From Terramyces sp. JEL0728 (lineage: Eukaryota > Chytridiomycota > Chytridiomycetes > Rhizophydiales > Terramycetaceae): a stretch of 64,000 nucleotides of DNA. Shown piece after piece: positions 10,098-19,704 of the stretch. The notes under the pieces are model-generated. The model worked only from the letters and a program-made list of their open reading frames with translations, ran no database searches and was not told the origin of the DNA. Every line of letters begins with the position of its first letter. The stretch's first letter is position 1. The stretch covers positions 124,001-188,000 of the forward strand of contig JADIIU010000001.1 of assembly GCA_027603945.1 (NCBI GenBank), written 5' to 3'. A program made the position numbers and the translations under genes.

Positions 10098-11367
10098 ATG
10101 AAATTCTCCATTGCTACCGTCCTCGCTGTATTGCAATTCGTCTCTGCTGTCCCAACCAAAGGCCAATACGAAGGTGACAAAGTATTCCGCTTCCAAATAG
10201 AAACTAAAGATCAACAGCAACTTGTACAAACTGTTGTTAGAGAGCAACGCCTTGATGCTTGGACTGATATTGTTGTCGGTGCTGCTGACATTCGCGTCAA
10301 AGCCAAAGATATTGCCAAAGTTACCGATTTATTGAAAGACGTAAAATCCACTGTCAAGATTGAAAACTTGCAGGTCGAAATTGATGCTGAAAGGGCTCAC
10401 ACCGCCAACCACCTAAAGACCTTTGCAAGTGCCAAAACCTTGACCGCTGCTCAAGTCTTTAGCGACTACCAAGATGCTTCTGCTTATGTTACATTCTTGC
10501 AAGGCTTGCCAGGAACTTCTCCAATCAACCTTGGCAAGACTTATGAAGGTAACGACATTCTTGGTGTTAAATTTGGAACTGGCGCCAAACAGATTGTCGT
10601 ACATGGCGGTATTCATGCTAGAGAATGGATTTCTCCATCCACCACTACCTACATTGCCAACTCCTTGATTACTGGAACTGATGCTGATTCTGTAAACTTT
10701 AGAAAAACTTTCACATTCCACTTTATCCCAGTATTGAACGTTGACGGTTACAAATACACTAGAGATCCAAATGGTGACAGAATGAATAGAAAGAATAGAG
10801 AGCCAAACAGCGGAAGTGACTGTGTGGGTACTGATCCAAACAGAAACTTTGACTATGCTTGGTCCCAGCCTGGAGCTTCCAGCGATCCATGTGCTGACGA
10901 TTTCTATGGTCCATCCGCCGCCAGTTCAAAGGAGGTTCAAGCAATCACCGCCTACTTGAAATCATTGACCAATGTTGTTTCTTATGTAGACTTCCACTCC
11001 TACTCTCAATTGTTCATGTATCCTTGGGGCTATTCTTGTGACGCAAGCAATCCTGATTCTGCCGACCAAGGAGCTGCTGCTCAAGCAGCCGTTAGCGCAT
11101 TACAAAATGTTAACGGATTGTCATTCACTCCTGGTGATATCTGCAACACCATCTGTAAGACCGTTTTTAACAATAGATCAAGCTTCTGGCAGCAGTGCTG
11201 ATTGGGCATATGGTACCCTTGGAATCAAATACGCATTTGCTGTCGAATTACGTCCAAACCAATTCAACAGCAATGGATTCGTCTTGCCAGCATCAAACAT
11301 TAACCCTGCTGGTAAAGAAACCCTTGCTGCAGTTGTTGCTGCTTGGAAGTACGTTGCTGCACACTGA
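10098..11367 (+). CDS. Secreted M14A metallocarboxypeptidase (carboxypeptidase A/B type)
   Basis: A zinc exopeptidase that removes C-terminal residues, made as a secreted zymogen. It has a signal peptide (MKFSIATVLAVLQFVSAVP), an activation propeptide to about residue 100, then the M14 domain. Zinc ligands are in HGGIHAREW (His, Glu) and VDFHSYS (His). Substrate-binding residues lie in NRKNREP and GTDPNRNFDYAW. The catalytic Glu is in FAVELR. One 22-nt intron (11155-11176) is removed to give NTIYQASGSSADWAYG; unspliced the frame stops at WQQC. Base composition is richer in C-ending codons than the neighbours, as in a highly expressed gene. Confidence 0.93.
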
Positions 11368-11415
11368 ACTTTGGATATAAAATTCATTTCATTTCAATTT
11401 TTTTGAATATTTTTA

Positions 11416-12811
11416 ATGGAATCTGTATTTATATTTCGTGACAACAGCTGCAGTGGAGTATACGATCATCATACCATTCACATTTCGCCAACGTAGATTA
11501 TACTAACATTAGCGGGGCGGCCGTTGTCATCGATGATACTCGTTTTCTAACAAATTCTCTTCCTTTGAAATATCACCGACAAGTGAAATCACTGCTTGAA
11601 TTTCGAAATAGATTTGTACAACCGTATATTCCAGAGATTCTGTTTAAAGAAGAATCGCGACTAATAACGACAAACAGGATTGAATATGCAAGATGGGATA
11701 CAAAAGTAATAACCGCAAATATTATAGTCAGCATAGATAAACTATTTACTCTTAAGTTTGATGATGTTAAACAAATGTTTACGGCTACCTTTCCGTATCA
11801 ACTACACTTGATTGAAAACGACAAAAGATTCCACTATATAAACGCATCACAGACATTTACAGTATTTGATGTTCCGAAATACTGGGAATACCCCGCAACG
11901 ATGCTATTAGGTGAAAGTGTTGCCTCTGTTGCAGTTGTAGCTAGATCAGAACTACACGTCACAACAGCGATACAAATTTTTGATCCATGTCTTGTATCTG
12001 CCTCAAATTCTTTAAATTCTGGATTCAGACCAAATTCAATCAATTTACTGCACTTTGCAGGAATGAACGAAATCGTGGTGTTTAGAAATACGGTTGGATT
12101 GTTTATGGTTTTCAAAGGGGGAGAACTGTTTATAGAGCTGGAGGATGCTGTTTTAATATCAGATGGAGAATACTCATATTTTACAATGTATAATCGAGAA
12201 AATACTCAAGAAGTATATAGGACAGATAGCGTCTTTCAATGGCTGACAAATCATGCCTCAGGAAAGGAATATCCCATGCAAAAGATTCTTTCTGTTGGGC
12301 TGAGTATGTATCAAAACCATGTATCTTACAGCTTCAACAAAAACAAGGAAAATAGCACTGTAGGCACAGCTACAACAATAAAGGAAGAGGTCAATGTGCC
12401 TGAGATTGGGCTGTTTACCATGTATCAAAATGGAAACGCTACCGGCAAGTTTATAGATGGAACAATCATACACATTCCAAAAGAGATAACGGATGTTACA
12501 GCGGCAGAAGTAACTGACAGCAATGGAATCCATTTTCAATTACGTGTGATGAAGCCTATTGGGTACGAAGAGTAGATCCTCTCTAATCTAGGAAAACTAG
12601 ACAGTTGCTGGATTTTCAAAAATGGCTTGAACTTGATCCTCAAACAAGAAAACGTATTGCGATTCAAAAAGAATACGAAAAGAAATATTACAGTGAACTT
12701 ATCAACCGTTCTAAAAGGACTGTGCCGTTTGGGGAATCGACTTCTGAACTATTACTAACGATTCAAAAACGAAATGCAGAATTCCTTCAACAGACCAGAA
12801 ATCCCCTGTGA
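11416..12811 (+). CDS. C5orf34-like protein
   Basis: The N-terminus (SVFIFRDNSCSGVYDHHTIH, then ISPTGAAVVID) followed by YHRQVKSLLEFRNRFVQP resembles the start of the vertebrate C5orf34 family. That family has a strand-rich head, then a helix with a RQ..L.FRN core. Later parts also resemble it (LLHFAGMNEIVVFRN with GEYSYFTMYNR, and GLFTMYQNGNATGKFIDGT). Introns 11493-11512 and 12572-12591 (20 nt each) add an N-terminal exon and a charged C-terminal helix. Molecular function is unknown. The link to this family is from recalled motifs, not a search. Confidence 0.55.
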
Positions 12812-13219
12812 TTTCATGCAGTAAATATTGACATGTGATATCACTAAATTTTGTATTTGTAACTTGATCATCCCTGCAGAATTGCTTTCTTCATCGACAT
12901 TCTTTACCATAACTTGGTTGGATTTATAGATGGCAAGTCATTCATTGATAAATGAGGCGCACAGACCTTGAAGGTTCGTGCGCCATTATCCAAGCCCACA
13001 ACCTGAATCGAAAACACCAACTTCTCTCTAATTCCCAAATAAAGATTGATGTTTCAGCCGGTTAGATCAATGTAAATTCTGATTACGACCGTTGCTTACT
13101 TTATTTTTTTTGCGGTATTATTTGTAATGCGTATCATGTGACAAATGTTAAAAGGGACTAACGCTGTGGCTTGTACGCCTCTTCCAGGTTAAAAAACTCG
13201 CCAAAAACAAAAAACGCCA
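12812..13219. other. 408-bp intergenic region with one strong hairpin
   Basis: No open frame here resembles a protein. The region separates the C5orf34-like gene from the downstream E/A-rich gene and must hold the promoter of the latter. A T-rich run lies near 13100. The only clear structure is the hairpin annotated at 12956-12984. Confidence 0.5.
12956..12984. other. 29-nt near-perfect hairpin
   Basis: A 7-bp GC-rich stem (GGCGCAC with GTGCGCC) encloses a mismatch, a GT wobble, an ACCT/AGGT stem and a TGA loop. Flanking TTGATA and TATCCAA can extend it. It could be part of a small RNA, a 3'-end signal or a cruciform. No RNA family was recognised. Confidence 0.5.
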
Positions 13220-15179
13220 ATGCAACTGACAAACAACGACGCTATTGCACAACAGGTTGTAGATCAAGTGAGGTGAGTGGAAATTAATTGTAGTGATGCC
13301 AAGCCAGACATAGCGTAATTTGACATTTGACATGTAGATTGCCGCCAGCCCCAGAAAGCAAACACAATTTGTTAGCTGGGATAAAAAAGTAAATTAATGG
13401 TAACTTTAGGTTATTGAAAAAGAAGGAGAATGAATCTGATTTAGAAAAGGTCGAGGAAGCTCAAATGAACAAGAGGTATTTATCTGCTAACAAGCATATC
13501 ATTCTTGACCATTCCTAGAAAGCAGAAGAAGGAAGAAAAGAAATTATCTTTGGAGGAGGCTCGCCCAAAGTTCAACTTGTTTTCTTTTATGCAAAAGGAA
13601 AAGTCCGAAGATACTGTTGCTGAGATTGAAGCTACTGCTGCTGAAATTGAAGATACTGCTGCTGAAATTGAAGATACTGCTGCTGAGATTGAAACTCCAG
13701 AAGCACCAGCAACTGAAAACGCTGAAATTGTGCCTGAACCAACTGATGCTGCTGAAAAAGCTGAAGTTGAAGAAATCAAGGAAGAGCCAAAAGAAGCCCC
13801 AAAGGAAGAAGCCAAAGAAACCACAAAGTATTTCTTAATTAACAAGATTCGGATTTTTCACCTTATCCAGAACAAAGAAGGATGCTGTTGATGAAAAAAT
13901 CCAAGAAGCTGTCAAATCGTCCAAAGTGCAAAAATTCTTTGGCTTGGTAAAGAAGGAAAAGAAGGTTGAAGAAACAGCCGCCAAAGTATACGATGGATCT
14001 GTTGACGATGCCGCTGTTGAACCAGAAACTGCAGCTGAAGAAAAGACTGACGAAACTGTTGCTGTAGTCGAAGAAGCTGTTGCTAAACTCACAGAAGCTC
14101 AAGGCACCATTGAACCTGAGCTTGAAGCGGCCCAAGATGCTGCTGACAAGCTTGAAATTGAAGATGTCGAAAAGGAAGTAAAGAAAGCTAAAAGAAAGTC
14201 CACTGTATTTGGTATTTTTGGAAAGAAACCCACCACCGAAAGTGCTACCCAAACAGCTGATGATGAAGCTATTGTAGAACCTGAATCTGAAGAATCTGCT
14301 CCAGCTGCAGCACTTACCTCGCCAAAAAAGAGATTTACAATCAAGAATATTTTCAAAAAGGCTGAAGCTGAAGCTAAAAAGGAAGAAACTCAAGAACCTG
14401 CTGCTGAAGAAGCTGAAGTCCCAGTGGAAGATACTACCGCCAAAGTAATCCCTGCTGCTGAATCTGAACCAGTCGAAGAAGCTAAGGTAGAAAGCCCAAA
14501 GCAAAAGCGATTCTCATTTAAATTCCCAACTTTTATCAAGAAAGCGGACTTGCCTGAAATGGTAGCTGAAACTAGTGAAAAGGTTGAAGAAACCGCTGTT
14601 GAAGCTGTCCAAATCGCTGAAGAAGTCAAGGAAGCTACTACTGAAGAAGTCAAGGAAGCTACTACCGAAGAAGTTATTACCGAAGAAATCAAGGAAGCTA
14701 CTACTGAAGAAGTTATTGCTGAAGAAGTCAAGGAACCAGTCGAAGAAAGTGCGGAATCCAAGGATAGTATTGAAGAAGCCAAGGTTGAAGAAAAGAAAAA
14801 GAGATTCTCTTTGAATTTCTTCAAGAAATCTCCTGCCAAAGTTATTGTTGATGCTGAAGCACCAAAGGTAGATGTAACTTTGCCTGAAACTGAAGCAATG
14901 GAAAAGGCAGTCGAAAAGGCAGCCGAGAAAGTTACTGAAGGTGTTGAAAAGGTTGCTGAACAAGTCCCTGTTGCAGAAGCGACTGAAAAGGTTGTCTCAC
15001 CTGCTGAAAAGAAACTCTTTGGAATCAAGTTTCCTACTTTAATGAGAAAGAAGAAGGATGTTCCTCCTGCTGCGGAAATCCCAGAAGTAGTAGTTGAAGC
15101 TGCTAAGGAAGAACCTGCTCAAGAATCGGAAACCGTAGATCAACCTAAAGAAACTTTAGAAAGTGAAATTGCTGCCTAA
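13220..15179 (+). CDS. E/A-rich disordered protein with about eight MARCKS-like basic-aromatic motifs
   Basis: The protein (about 620 aa) alternates acidic Glu/Ala/Val/Thr spacers with short basic-aromatic motifs: KFNLFSFMQK, KFGFFTLSRTKK, KFFGLVKKEKK, STVFGIFGKKP, KRFTIKNIFKK, KRFSFKFPTFIKK, KRFSLNFFKK and KLFGIKFPTLMRKKK. These look like the MARCKS effector domain, where Lys and Phe insert into PIP2 membranes and bind calmodulin and PKC phosphorylates the Ser. Here the motif is repeated, and no N-terminal myristoylation Gly is present (MQLTN). Spacers include a tandem TTEEVKEA-type repeat near 14630-14740. Introns: 13273-13293, 13315-13337, 13389-13409, 13476-13494 and 13827-13845 (19-23 nt). 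Function is inferred from motif likeness only. Confidence 0.75.
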
Positions 15180-15242
15180 TCAATATTATATGAATTGTTT
15201 TTAATAAACTTGCAAAATCTTATTTTTCTTGCCAGATCTGGA

Positions 15243-15638
15243 ATGGGCCAAAGAAGGGAGAATTACAAATCGAGGCAGGGATTGCAATTTCAAGCGGAAG
15301 TGCCAGATTTCTTAAAGTTAATGCAAGGAAATGCTCCAAAGCAGGCAACGATTGACGATAAGATCATGTCTGCCGAATATCGACACCGTATGAATACAGA
15401 AGATGACGAAAATGCAGATGAAAAACCGCAGGTAGAACTGCAAGACGGGGTAACACTAAAGGAAGCACAGGATTTATTGGGAATAGTAGAAGAACAGGAG
15501 CCGAAAGATAAAATGGAACTCTCTTCAGTATTAAAAGCCAAACCAAAAACAAAGATAGAAAAGAAAGCTAAAGAATCCCTATCCAAAAAGGAAATCAAAA
15601 AACTAAAAAGCACGAAACTGCTATCGTTCGATGACTGA
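15243..15638 (+). CDS. DUF4604 / KIAA1143-like small protein
   Basis: About 131 aa, charged, single exon. It begins MGQRRENYKSRQGLQFQAEV and has PDFLKLMQGNAP, the N-terminal signature of the DUF4604 family. It ends KLLSFDD, the family's C-terminal motif. The middle is acidic then Lys-rich, probably disordered. Function is unknown in any organism I can recall; a nuclear location is likely from the basic tail. The open frame extends upstream to 15195, but only via a non-ATG codon, so the ATG at 15243 was chosen. Confidence 0.75.
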   Translation: MGQRRENYKSRQGLQFQAEVPDFLKLMQGNAPKQATIDDKIMSAEYRHRMNTEDDENADEKPQVELQDGVTLKEAQDLLGIVEEQEPKDKMELSSVLKAKPKTKIEKKAKESLSKKEIKKLKSTKLLSFDD

Positions 15639-15643
15639 ATATA

Positions 15644-15892
15644 TTACCCAACTTTTTTCTTGTTCAGTTTAAACGCACGTTTGCCCCCCTTATTTTGCTT
15701 CTCTGTGGAATTCAGCGCAACATCCAGGTCATTCAGCGTTTGTCGTAGTTCCTCCTCAAGCGTACTTTTTTCAATATTCTCTTCAAAGTCTTCTTCCTTG
15801 ACAGGCGGCTTTTCTAATACAAATTCCTTGACAAAGAGCGGTTTTGAAAGCAATTTTGGCACAATTAGTGGATTCAATTCCGAATACGACAT
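15644..15892 (-). CDS. Small unknown Lys-rich protein
   Basis: An 82-aa frame that starts MSYSELNPLIVPKLLSKPLF, has an acidic helix (TLEEELRQTLNDLDVALNS) and ends in a basic tail (GGKRAFKLNKKKVG). The composition suggests a nucleolar or ribosome-biogenesis protein, but I do not recognise the family. The ATG lies 18 bp beyond the stop of the upstream WD40 gene on the same strand, and the stop is 5 bp from the convergent DUF4604 gene. Reality is supported by this tight packing and by coding-like composition. Confidence 0.5.
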   Translation of the reverse strand: MSYSELNPLIVPKLLSKPLFVKEFVLEKPPVKEEDFEENIEKSTLEEELRQTLNDLDVALNSTEKQNKGGKRAFKLNKKKVG

Positions 15893-15910
15893 TGTTTGCT
15901 AATGTGAAAT

Positions 15911-18346
15911 TCATCTTACTTCCTCTTCTTCGGCTTGGAATTTCATGGTTGACTTTGCTATTTTTCTCTGTCCTTTTTTCAAATACGCTATGTCACAAAC
16001 TGATTACCGTTCCATATTCTTACGGAATTATCCCATGACGCAGACACATATTGATTTCGGGCTGGAATATGGATTATTGAGCGAATTTCATCTGTATGCC
16101 CGTTGTTTTTCTGAACAATTTCATCTTTCTTGTCCAAGTCAAACACTCTGATAATTTTGTCCTGCGACCCACTTACTAGACAGCCGTTGATTGCATCTAT
16201 GCACAATGCGGTAACTGGTCCGTCGTTATTTATCACTCTAATGCACGGAATTCCTTCAGCAGGCTAAATATTATAAATAGTTACCCAAATCCGTATTGTT
16301 CTGTCTTCAGACCCTGTGATCCATTGAGAAGCATGTTTATTCCACTTAATCTGCGTAACTTCTGCTTCGTGTCTCTATTAATGAGATTTTACCCCTGCAG
16401 TACAGCCAAAAGTTTCATTTCGCCGCCATTTGATGAAAATCTTCGAAGATACGCAAGTTTATCGGCAGAGCAGTATGCAAATTCGTTTCTTTCACAGCTA
16501 TAATCCATCCCCAGAATTATCCCGTCAGCAGCTAGCTCTTCTTTCGTTTGTATGGCAGAATGGTTCCTAAATACATCGTGCATCTTTAATGTGCTCATAT
16601 TCCACAATACAATCCTCCTATCCCAACCAGTACTCAACTAGAATTAAGAACGCTTACCAGCCAATGGTTGTTGTCTCGTTTAAAGCAGACTAATGCAGTG
16701 ACAGAGTCCTTGTGTTCATTTAAGGTTTCTTTCAGTGTCATGCCGGCTACTCTGCTAGTTACCGCCTCGTCCGGCACATTCTTTGTGTCAACTAAATCCT
16801 TGTCAGTTGTTGTCTTTGGTTCTTGATTGTATAATATTGTTTCTTCATTATATCCCCATATCCTGATTTTGCTATCCTCATATCCGGATATCAAATAATC
16901 CAATTCTTCATAGTATGCCATTGATACTACACTAGGACGCACAGCTTTCTGTTTTGTTATAGGAGGCAACACTGGCAGGTCGTTTATATGGCTCTTTCCA
17001 CCCGACTTTTTCTTTCTCAAATATTTCAAGGTAGGATGCTTTAATATTTTTGATTTCTTTGTTCCTTCTTCTGCTTCTTTTAATTTGGATTCTTCGTTAT
17101 CCTTAAACTCTTCCTTGGGCAGCGTAAATGATTCTTGACTGTACATGAAAGTGATTAATTGCAGCCGTTCCCATTTTCTAATTATTCCGTCATCTCCACC
17201 ACTAAATATCAGAATAGGCTCCTTTGGATCTGAGTCAAGCATCATTTACTGTATGTTAAGCACTCTACAATGTCGCTGTGCCCCGGAAGTACGGTTAACG
17301 GGGCCACAGAATTGTACCTCCAAACTACTATCGACCTTCTATTTGATATTGCTATAACTTCATTTGTTTCTGGAACAAAGATCATATTTCGGAAGCCAAT
17401 TGCCCCACCGCGAACGTGGAACCGTTCATCGTCAGTTTGAACAAAATCCGAAACATTTATACCACTCCGAGGGTCATATACAATAGGTGTTGGCGAATTG
17501 GCTGTGACCCATAGTGTTTGCGTTGGGATGACATAGCATATCGAGGTAATGGTATCATTGAATCCATCGACTCTTTGCATGAGATTTCCATCTAGCGACC
17601 ATAATTTGACTACTCTATCTATAGATCCTGTAATCAACCTTGATCAGCGTTGAAATACCAGCTGTTGTCCGCGTCTTTACCAAATATCATACACGAAATT
17701 GATGCATCATGGGCGTCCTTAATGGAGTTTGCCACTCTTAATTTCAAATCTCCATGGTGAGGAACGTCATAAATGATGATTTTCCTATCATACCCAGCAG
17801 AGTAAAACCTGCCTTCGCAAGACACAATGCAGCTCACAATATCGTGGTGTTCTGAACACGAAACGCTCTTCCTTTCCAGTACATCCGTAGTTGTATGGCT
17901 GTCTTCTCCAATTAGCTGAAACAGACGAACTTTTTTGTTTTGTCCCGCCATAATCTGCTGTCGTCTGTAGTTGTACGCCAGGCAGTAGACCGGACCCCCA
18001 GTCTACATTAATTAAAAGAACTTGGATTTTTTGCAGCACCTTTCCACTAGAACCCCAAGCTATAATGTATCCATCAATTGAACACGAAAATAATACTTTA
18101 ATTTCTTTACTAAATCTAAGGCGATAAATTACCAATAGAGCAGATTGGTGACCCAGCCAATGTGCTCTAACCATACTGTCAATAGCTTCCCGGATTCAGA
18201 TTCCCACACTTTAATCGTGGAATCTTTGTGAATTAAAAAATACCCTCCCCAGCCGTGTATATCTCTCTTCTGAAAGGATTATATTGGACGCAAATAACAT
18301 GTTTTGGATGAGCATCCAATATCGTGTTTCTGTATTCCATCGCCAT
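15911..18346 (-). CDS. Multi-WD40 repeat protein (probably two beta-propellers)
   Basis: About 750 aa of WD40 repeats (STIKVWE, GYIIAWG, RVVKLWS, GIIRKWE, SKIRIWG, RRIVLWN, RTIRIW, KIIRVFD, NSVRIW) with a Lys-rich insert near the middle and a short basic/acidic tail ending QAEEEEVR. Nine introns are required: 18224-18243, 18110-18132, 18003-18021, 17639-17658, 17230-17249, 16638-16657, 16373-16392, 16264-16284 and 15988-16007. Each removal restores a WD repeat. The first ATG (18346) starts MAMEYRNTILDAH, although the frame is open a little further 5'. I cannot assign an orthologue. It resembles WDR49/64-type or ciliary propellers, but it is not IFT122. Confidence 0.8.
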
Positions 18347-18389
18347 CTGAAAATCAAGGTTATAGACAAATTTCGCGCTTTTATTTTCA

Positions 18390-19665
18390 TCATGCAATTG
18401 AATTTACACTATATGGGCTAGGAAAAGTATCCCCACTCTTTCTAAATACAATTATTTTTCTATCAGGCGATAGATATCCCTTTATGAAACCCTATAGTCA
18501 ATTAAGTTTACCTGGTCTATTAGAGACACGATTAGCGACTCGACATCGTGGATGGTAAAGCATTCAATTTTACAATTGTTAATGACTTTATAAAACAGCT
18601 CTACGGGAATATTAGTTGTTGGATTGCTCGAAATTAACTGTAGTCCGGCAAATACTCTTTGTATTAGATTACGATAGAGTAACGGCAACACCCTGTGTTT
18701 AAGGATCATGTAAAACCCACTCTTCGTAAAATATTTGCGTTGCAAATCCAACTCCTCGTTGTATCTTCCAATATCTCCTTTAATTATAGCATTTAGAAGT
18801 GGTAGGTAATGCTTATCCAGTTGGTACTTTTGGAGCAGTTGAGGTGTAGGGAGTTTCCCCCGAACGATTCTAGCTATAACGAGATATTTTAGTATTGATC
18901 TAAAATCAAGTTTTCTTTACTGCCTATTGTGGAAATGCGAAAAAGTGCAATCCTCCATCGCTTTTGACAGCACTTGATCCGCCTAGAATTAGATATGATC
19001 CACTTTATCAAATTGGTGAAAGTATATATAAACCCTTCCGACGTAATAATTGAAAGTGACAGTATCTGCTTTTTGAATAACAATGGTATCTGGCAAATAA
19101 TTCCCTGTCTGCTCCACTACTTTGAGCGCTTGATGCATTTCTTTCATCCCAAAGTATAATTTCAACGAAGCGTTTGCAACTGCCAATAAATTCGCTTTCA
19201 TTTCGTCTGTATCTTTCAGCAGCACAGCTCGTAATTTTGCCAATTCAGATTGCGATTTAACTCTATTATCTGCAGTGAGGCCCATTAAATCTGCCTTGGT
19301 TACTTTATCATTACTTTGACTGACCAAAATACCAATCCTCTAATCAAAGACTTCATCAATGGAACTGCCCAAGGAATAATACACAGTCGATTACCAACGA
19401 ATGCGCTGAATACTTGAAGGTATGAATCAAAATCCTGCTTTCCGGCAAATATTAAATAATTGGTAATAAAAGGAAGAAAGTCTCTGTCAATATGTGACTG
19501 GCAATTTGCTTCCATTTGTTCATAGTTAAGCATCAGATGTTGACGCAAATTATTGGGTATAACATCATCAATTGATCCCCATCTTACTAGTTGCTGCAGC
19601 TGGTTTCCATTTTGCGTTTGAATACTGATTTTCACCAATTGAAGGAACTGCTGAAGAGAGTTCAT
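18390..19665 (-). CDS. PCID2: PCID2/THP1-like PCI-domain protein (TREX-2 mRNA export)
   Basis: A subunit of the TREX-2 complex linking transcription to mRNA export at nuclear pores. The N-terminal helical region is followed by FNYYVGRVYIYF, then LKYLVIARIVRGKLPTPQLL and the PCI core with YFTKSGFYMILKHRVLPLLY. The C-terminal winged helix ends QGFIKGYLSPDRKIIVF. Introns: 18983-19003, 18900-18920 and 18492-18511. At 19326-19329 the frame shifts by one base inside a short T run (A on the plus strand) between SLIRGLV and LVSQSND, with no usable intron. The flanking sequence aligns without a gap, so a missing base in the read is likelier than a broken gene. Confidence 0.85.
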
Positions 19666-19704
19666 TCCACAGATTAGAAAAGTCAAAAATCAAGAAAATA
19701 AGTT

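Noticed and set aside
13863..14504. 213-codon minus-strand frame rich in Phe and Ser opposite the E/A-rich gene
   Set aside because: Antisense of GAA/AAG-rich codons yields Phe/Ser/Leu runs. The plus-strand frame has consistent mini-introns and repeated motifs.
15911..18346. IFT122 or other intraflagellar transport identity for the WD40 gene
   Set aside because: After splicing, the protein is WD40 throughout with a short tail and lacks the TPR-like half of IFT122. The N-terminus also does not match.
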